Below are positions 60,298 through 64,000 of a stretch of 64,000 bases of DNA, one piece after another. A program made the position numbers and the translations under genes. The notes beneath the pieces are model-generated. The model made no database searches, was not told where the DNA came from, and was given only the letters and a program-made list of their open reading frames with translations. This DNA comes from Devosia sp. Root436 (GTDB lineage: Bacteria; Pseudomonadota; Alphaproteobacteria; Rhizobiales; Devosiaceae). Every line of letters starts with the position of its first letter. Position 1 is the stretch's first letter. The stretch covers positions 62,001-126,000 of the forward strand of contig NZ_LMEM01000015.1 of assembly GCF_001426345.1 (NCBI RefSeq), in the 5' to 3' direction.

Positions 60298-61194
60298 CTA
60301 TCGGGGAAGCTGGAAATGGGGCTCGTCGCGGCAGATGCGTTCGAGAAAGCCCCATACCGCCTTGATGCGCGGCATATTGGACATTTCCTCATGGGCGCTC
60401 ACCCAATAGGAGCGCTTGAGCAGCACCTCACCGGCCAGCACGACCTGCAGGTCGTCGTCAGGCCCCGCGAGATAGGTGGGCAGCACGCAGAGGCCGAGAC
60501 CGGCCCGGGTTGCGACAGTCTGGGCGAAAAGGCTCGAACATTGCAGCCTGGCGCGCAGACCGGGCAGCACCTCGCCCAGATAGTCGAGTTCCTTGGTGAA
60601 GATGAGTTCGTCGACATAACCGATGAAATCGTGGGCGCTCAGATCCTTGCGCCGCGCAATGGTTTCGGCGCGCTCGGTATAGCCGGCGCCGGCATAGAGC
60701 CGCAGATAGTAGTCGGCGAGCTTGCCGACGGCGAAGCGGCCGGTGCGCGGCGGCGACAGCGTTACCGCAATATCGCCTTCGCGCTGGGACAGCGACAGAA
60801 TCTGCTGGATCGTCACCAGTTCGAGCTGAAGGCGCGGATAGGCCGCGGCGAACGCCCCCAGGTGATGGGCGAGGAAATGATTGCCGAAGCCTTCGGGGGT
60901 AACCAGCCGCACCGTTCCGCTCAGGCCGAGCTCCGGCCGGCCCATGCGCGACACCGCCTCGGAGGCACGCGCCTCCATCTGTTCGGCTACCGGCAGGAGT
61001 GCCTCGCCATTGGGCGTCAGCATGTAGCCCAATGGGCTACGATGAAAGAGGGTCTGGGACAGGGCCTTTTCGAGCGCCAGAATCCGCCGCGCCACCGTCG
61101 CATGATCGGTAGCAAGGGTTCGCGCGGCGGCGCTCAGCGTACCCAGCCGCGCCACTTCCAGAAAATAGCGCATGTCATTCCAGTCGAACCGCAT
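60298..61194 (-). CDS. LysR-family transcriptional regulator
   Basis: A 298-residue regulator. The helix-turn-helix is WNDMRYFLEVARLGTLSAAARTLATDHATVARRILALEKAL; the effector domain follows from about residue 90. The rare DHATVARRI helix groups it with AmpR/NodD-unrelated amino-acid-type LysR proteins. It is divergent from the GMC oxidoreductase gene, with a T-N11-A site between, so it probably activates that operon. Confidence 0.92.
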   Translation of the reverse strand: MRFDWNDMRYFLEVARLGTLSAAARTLATDHATVARRILALEKALSQTLFHRSPLGYMLTPNGEALLPVAEQMEARASEAVSRMGRPELGLSGTVRLVTPEGFGNHFLAHHLGAFAAAYPRLQLELVTIQQILSLSQREGDIAVTLSPPRTGRFAVGKLADYYLRLYAGAGYTERAETIARRKDLSAHDFIGYVDELIFTKELDYLGEVLPGLRARLQCSSLFAQTVATRAGLGLCVLPTYLAGPDDDLQVVLAGEVLLKRSYWVSAHEEMSNMPRIKAVWGFLERICRDEPHFQLPR

Positions 61195-61221
61195 GATCGG
61201 TGCTCCAGCCGTCGCAATGAA

Positions 61222-61244
61222 TGTGGTTGTAGCATTTCACCACA
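61222..61244. promoter_or_regulatory. LysR operator with T-N11-A geometry
   Basis: TGTGGT-N11-ACCACA: perfect 6-base arms (61222-61227 and 61239-61244) with exactly 11 bases between the inner T and A. It lies 27 bases upstream of the LysR start codon and about 100 bases before the GMC start. Confidence 0.65.
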
Positions 61245-61344
61245 GGCTCTGCGCAAACTTTCCTCTACACTAGAATATTTTCGCACACTACAAATCGGGC
61301 ATCAAGAAAATGGGGGAGGCCGTCATTGTCGTGGCGGTCGGGCC

Positions 61345-62964
61345 GTGCCGGTAGAACAGGTCGCCGAGAGTTTTGATTTCATTATTGCCGGCGCCGGCTC
61401 GGCCGGTTGCGTGCTGGCCAATCGCCTGTCCGAAGGCGGCCGCTATACGGTCGCCCTGATCGAGGGCGGCACGCGCGACAACTGGATCTGGTTCCACATC
61501 CCCGTTGGCTACCTCTTTTCCATCGGCAATCCGCGCTCGGACTGGATGTATTCCACCGAAGCGGTGCCGGGCCTAGACAACAGAGTCATCGCCTATCCGC
61601 GCGGCAAGGTGCTGGGCGGCTCTTCGGCCATCAATGCCATGATCTACATGCGCGGCCAGGCCGCCGACTATGACGGCTGGCGCGATATGGGCCTTGAGGG
61701 CTGGGGCTGGGACGATGTGCTTCCCATCTTCAAGCAGCACGAGAACAGCTGGCGCGGCGAAACGGCGCTGCATGGGGTGGGCGGCGAATGGCGTGTCGAC
61801 CGCCCGCGCCTTTCCTGGGAAATTCTCGACCGCTTCATCGAGGCGGCCGAAGAAGCCGGCATTCCGCCGACCGCCGATTTCAACACCGGCGACAATGAAG
61901 GCTGCGGCTATTTCGATGTCAACCAGAAGGACGGCGTGCGCTGGAGCGCCGCGCGCGGCTTCCTCAGGCCGGCGCTCGCCCGGACCAATCTCAAGGTTTT
62001 CACCGGCACCCTGGCCGACAAGGTGCTGTTCGACGGCAAGCGCGCCACCGGCATCGTCGTGCATCAGAACGGCCAGCGCCGCGTGCTGGCGGCGCGGCGC
62101 GAGGTGATCCTGTCGGCCGGCGCCGTGTCCAGTCCCGGCATCCTGGAGCGCTCCGGCATTGGCGAGGGCACGCGCCTGGGAGCGCTCGGGATCGATGTAG
62201 TGCGCCACGCTCCCGGTGTCGGCGAAAATCTGCAGGACCACCTGCAATTGCGCCCGATCTACAAGGTCGACAACGTCCCTACCCTCAACATGCTCTACCG
62301 CTCGCTGGTCCGCCGGGCCTTCATGGGCGTGGACTATGCCCTGCGCCGCCGCGGGCCGCTGACCATGGCGCCGTCGCAGCTCGGAGCCTTCACGCGTTCA
62401 TCGGACGCCTTTGCGCGGCCCAATATCCAGTTTCATGTGCAGCCGCTGTCGCTCGACAAGTTCGGCGAGGGCATGCACGACTTTCCGGCGATCACGGTCA
62501 GCGTCTGCAATCTGCAGCCCAGCAGCCGTGGCTCGATCCATGTGCGCGGCAGCGGCATGAGTGACACTCCGCTGATCGCGCCGAATTATCTGTCGACTGC
62601 CGATGATCGCCAGGTCGCGGCCGATTCCATCCGCCGCGCCCGTACCATCATGGCGCAGCCGGCCATGGCACGGTTCAATCCGGTCGAGTACCTGCCCGGC
62701 AACCGCTACCAGACCGACGCGGACCTGTTCGAGGCCGCCAGCCGGATCGGCACCACCATTTTTCATCCGGTCGGCACTGCCCGCATGGGCGTGGACGGCG
62801 ACGGCGATGCCGTGGTCGATGCCTCGCTCAAGGTGATGGGCGTCAGCAGCCTGCGCGTCGTCGATGCTTCGGTAATGCCGCGCATCACCTCGGGCAACAC
62901 CAATTCGCCCACCATCATGATTGCCGAAAAGGGGGCGCGGATGATCCTCGCCGACGCATCATGA
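61345..62964 (+). CDS. GMC-family FAD oxidoreductase (choline/alcohol dehydrogenase-like)
   Basis: A 539-residue flavoenzyme. GAGSAGCVLANRLSEGG at residues 16-32 binds FAD; PRGKVLGGSSAINAMIYMRGQ is the GMC_1 signature; the catalytic His474 is in FHPVGTARMG and Asn520 in SGNTNSP. It oxidises a primary alcohol or sugar-type substrate. No ATG is in frame; GTG 61345 is the best start, with no clear ribosome site. Its stop overlaps the ATG of an amino-acid-type ABC permease, which is unusual for this enzyme class. Confidence 0.88.
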   Translation: MPVEQVAESFDFIIAGAGSAGCVLANRLSEGGRYTVALIEGGTRDNWIWFHIPVGYLFSIGNPRSDWMYSTEAVPGLDNRVIAYPRGKVLGGSSAINAMIYMRGQAADYDGWRDMGLEGWGWDDVLPIFKQHENSWRGETALHGVGGEWRVDRPRLSWEILDRFIEAAEEAGIPPTADFNTGDNEGCGYFDVNQKDGVRWSAARGFLRPALARTNLKVFTGTLADKVLFDGKRATGIVVHQNGQRRVLAARREVILSAGAVSSPGILERSGIGEGTRLGALGIDVVRHAPGVGENLQDHLQLRPIYKVDNVPTLNMLYRSLVRRAFMGVDYALRRRGPLTMAPSQLGAFTRSSDAFARPNIQFHVQPLSLDKFGEGMHDFPAITVSVCNLQPSSRGSIHVRGSGMSDTPLIAPNYLSTADDRQVAADSIRRARTIMAQPAMARFNPVEYLPGNRYQTDADLFEAASRIGTTIFHPVGTARMGVDGDGDAVVDASLKVMGVSSLRVVDASVMPRITSGNTNSPTIMIAEKGARMILADAS

Positions 62965-63632
62965 CCTACAAGTTCAACTTCGGCCCGATCTTCGAAGCCT
63001 GGCCGCTGCTGCTCAATGGCGCGCTGCAGACCATCTGGTTCTCAGCCGCCGCCATGGTGCTGGGCCTGCTCATCGCGGTGATCGGAGCGCTGGGCAAGAC
63101 ATCGGCGCCCAAATGGGTGCGGTTCATCATCAGCGCCTATATCGAGATCATCCGCAATACGCCGTTCCCGGTGCAGCTGTTCATCATCTTTTTCGGCCTG
63201 CCCAGCATCGGCATCCGCATGTCGCCCAATGTGACGGCCGTGCTGGCGCTGACGCTCAATTTTGCCGCCTACGGCATCGAGATCGTGCGCGCCGGCATCG
63301 AGAGCATCCCCAAGGGGCAGCTCGAGGCCGGGCGGGCACTGGGGCTGCAGCCGCTACAGGTGTTCCGTTACGTCGTGCTGAAGCCGGCCATCCAGGCCAT
63401 CTATCCGGCCCTGACCAGCCAGTTCATCCTCACCATGCTCTATTCGAGCGTGTGCTCGACCATCGCCGCGACGGAGCTGACCGGAGCGGCCAACGACATC
63501 ACCTCGCGCACCTTCCGCAGCTTCGAGGGTTATTTCACCGTCACCGTTATCTACTTCCTACTCTCATGCCTGTTCTGGATGCTGTTCCGATTGATCGATC
63601 GGCGCTTCCTGGCCAGCCCGCAGGGGAGGTGA
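62961..63632 (+). CDS. Polar amino-acid ABC transporter permease (first)
   Basis: A 223-residue inner-membrane subunit of the His/Glu/Gln/Arg/opine uptake class. The EAA loop is EAGRALGLQPLQVFRYVVLKPA; about five helices are visible, with YIEIIRNTPFPVQLFIIFFG typical of HisM/GlnP. The ATG overlaps the GMC oxidoreductase stop (ATGA), and the second permease starts 3 bases after its stop. Confidence 0.93.
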   Translation: MTYKFNFGPIFEAWPLLLNGALQTIWFSAAAMVLGLLIAVIGALGKTSAPKWVRFIISAYIEIIRNTPFPVQLFIIFFGLPSIGIRMSPNVTAVLALTLNFAAYGIEIVRAGIESIPKGQLEAGRALGLQPLQVFRYVVLKPAIQAIYPALTSQFILTMLYSSVCSTIAATELTGAANDITSRTFRSFEGYFTVTVIYFLLSCLFWMLFRLIDRRFLASPQGR

Positions 63633-63635
63633 GCC

Positions 63636-64000
63636 ATGCGCGAACTCGGACCCAACGAAATCTTCTTCATCATCTTCTCGGTGCGCTGGACGTTCCTGCT
63701 GGCCGCCATCGCCCTGGTCGGCAGCGCCATCGGTGGCATGCTGATCGCGCTGGCGCTGACCAGCGGCAAACGTGCCCTCGAATTGCCGGCCATTGCGATC
63801 GTGCGGGTATTCCAGGGCACGCCGCTGCTGATGCAGCTGTTCCTCGCCTTCTTCGTGCCGAGCCTGTTCGGCTTCAATATCGACGCGCTGACCGCGGCCG
63901 CTATCGGGCTGTCGCTCAACGGCTCGGCATTTTTGGGCGATATCTGGCGCGGCTGCATCCAGACGGTGCCGCGTGGCCAATCCGAGGCCGCTACGGCGCT
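63636..64000 (+). CDS. Polar amino-acid ABC transporter permease (second), cut by the window end
   Basis: The first 121 residues only. IFFIIFSVRWTFLLAAIALVG is the first helix, IVRVFQGTPLLMQLFLAFF the conserved segment, and the EAA loop starts at RGQSEAATAL where the window ends. It pairs with the permease at 62961. ATG 63636 lies after GGGGAGGTGAG. Binding protein and ATPase genes are expected to follow. Confidence 0.9.
   Translation, partial: MRELGPNEIFFIIFSVRWTFLLAAIALVGSAIGGMLIALALTSGKRALELPAIAIVRVFQGTPLLMQLFLAFFVPSLFGFNIDALTAAAIGLSLNGSAFLGDIWRGCIQTVPRGQSEAATA

Noticed and set aside
59713..61344. Long open frame running into the GMC oxidoreductase from inside the LacI gene
   Set aside because: The extra 540 codons overlap the LacI and LysR genes in the wrong frame; the GMC fold begins just after GTG 61345.

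Overview
The window is GC-rich, densely coded DNA from an alphaproteobacterium, most likely a Hyphomicrobiales member of the Devosia type. Evidence is the 1558-residue NAD-dependent glutamate dehydrogenase, a PleC/DivJ-type kinase, an HWE histidine kinase, a DUF2865 protein, DUF6894, a short GltX, and palindromic intergenic repeats of the kind common in that order. The genus is an inference. I saw no rRNA, tRNA, CRISPR array or insertion sequence.

Positions 1-19.9 kb are mostly housekeeping: seven-iron ferredoxin, flavin reductase, an isolated sulfate-binding protein, glutamate dehydrogenase, fructose-bisphosphatase, an AGE-family epimerase, nadC-cysQ, a PadR-regulated RND efflux operon, and an ArsR-Atm1 exporter pair whose regulator carries a Cys-Cys-Cys metal box. 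Positions 19.9-33.9 kb are mainly minus-strand: a LysM protein that seems to start at CTG, citramalate synthase, two tandem GFA proteins, a DUF559 protein, cysS, cytochrome c', a fumarylacetoacetase-fold enzyme, gltX-nadE and an outer-membrane barrel. Positions 34-50.6 kb hold an orphan response regulator facing an HWE kinase, class II DAHP synthase, glutathione reductase, rpiA, an L,D-transpeptidase, moaA with a dienelactone hydrolase, a DUF4160/DUF2442 pair, an Lrp regulator, a nuclease, a PleC/DivJ-type kinase, a HigBA toxin-antitoxin pair, divergent cobT/cobS and a retropepsin-like protease.

Positions 50.6-64 kb start with dusA and then form a catabolic island. Seven minus-strand genes with overlapping or nearly touching ends (58998 down to 51802) encode an SMP-30 lactonase, an NHL beta-propeller, a NIPSNAP protein, an LDH2-family dehydrogenase, a YqhD-like alcohol dehydrogenase, a fused DhaK-DhaL kinase and a fumarylacetoacetase-fold enzyme. 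A LacI regulator is divergent. Next to it, a LysR regulator is divergent from a GMC oxidoreductase translationally coupled to polar-amino-acid ABC permeases, the second cut by the window edge. The protein families suggest oxidation, reduction, phosphorylation and cleavage of a small sugar acid or polyol. I do not recognise this exact combination as a described pathway, and it is the best candidate for a new system.

Three families of short palindromic repeats fill many intergenic gaps. Family A (ACGCCCTC with downstream GAGGGCGT) includes a nested double hairpin at 50531-50658. Family B (CCCCTCA with short stems) lies as an inverted pair around the cytochrome c' gene and supplies the C-terminal codons of at least two proteins. 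Family C is the short mosaic often translated as FRRRPESI.
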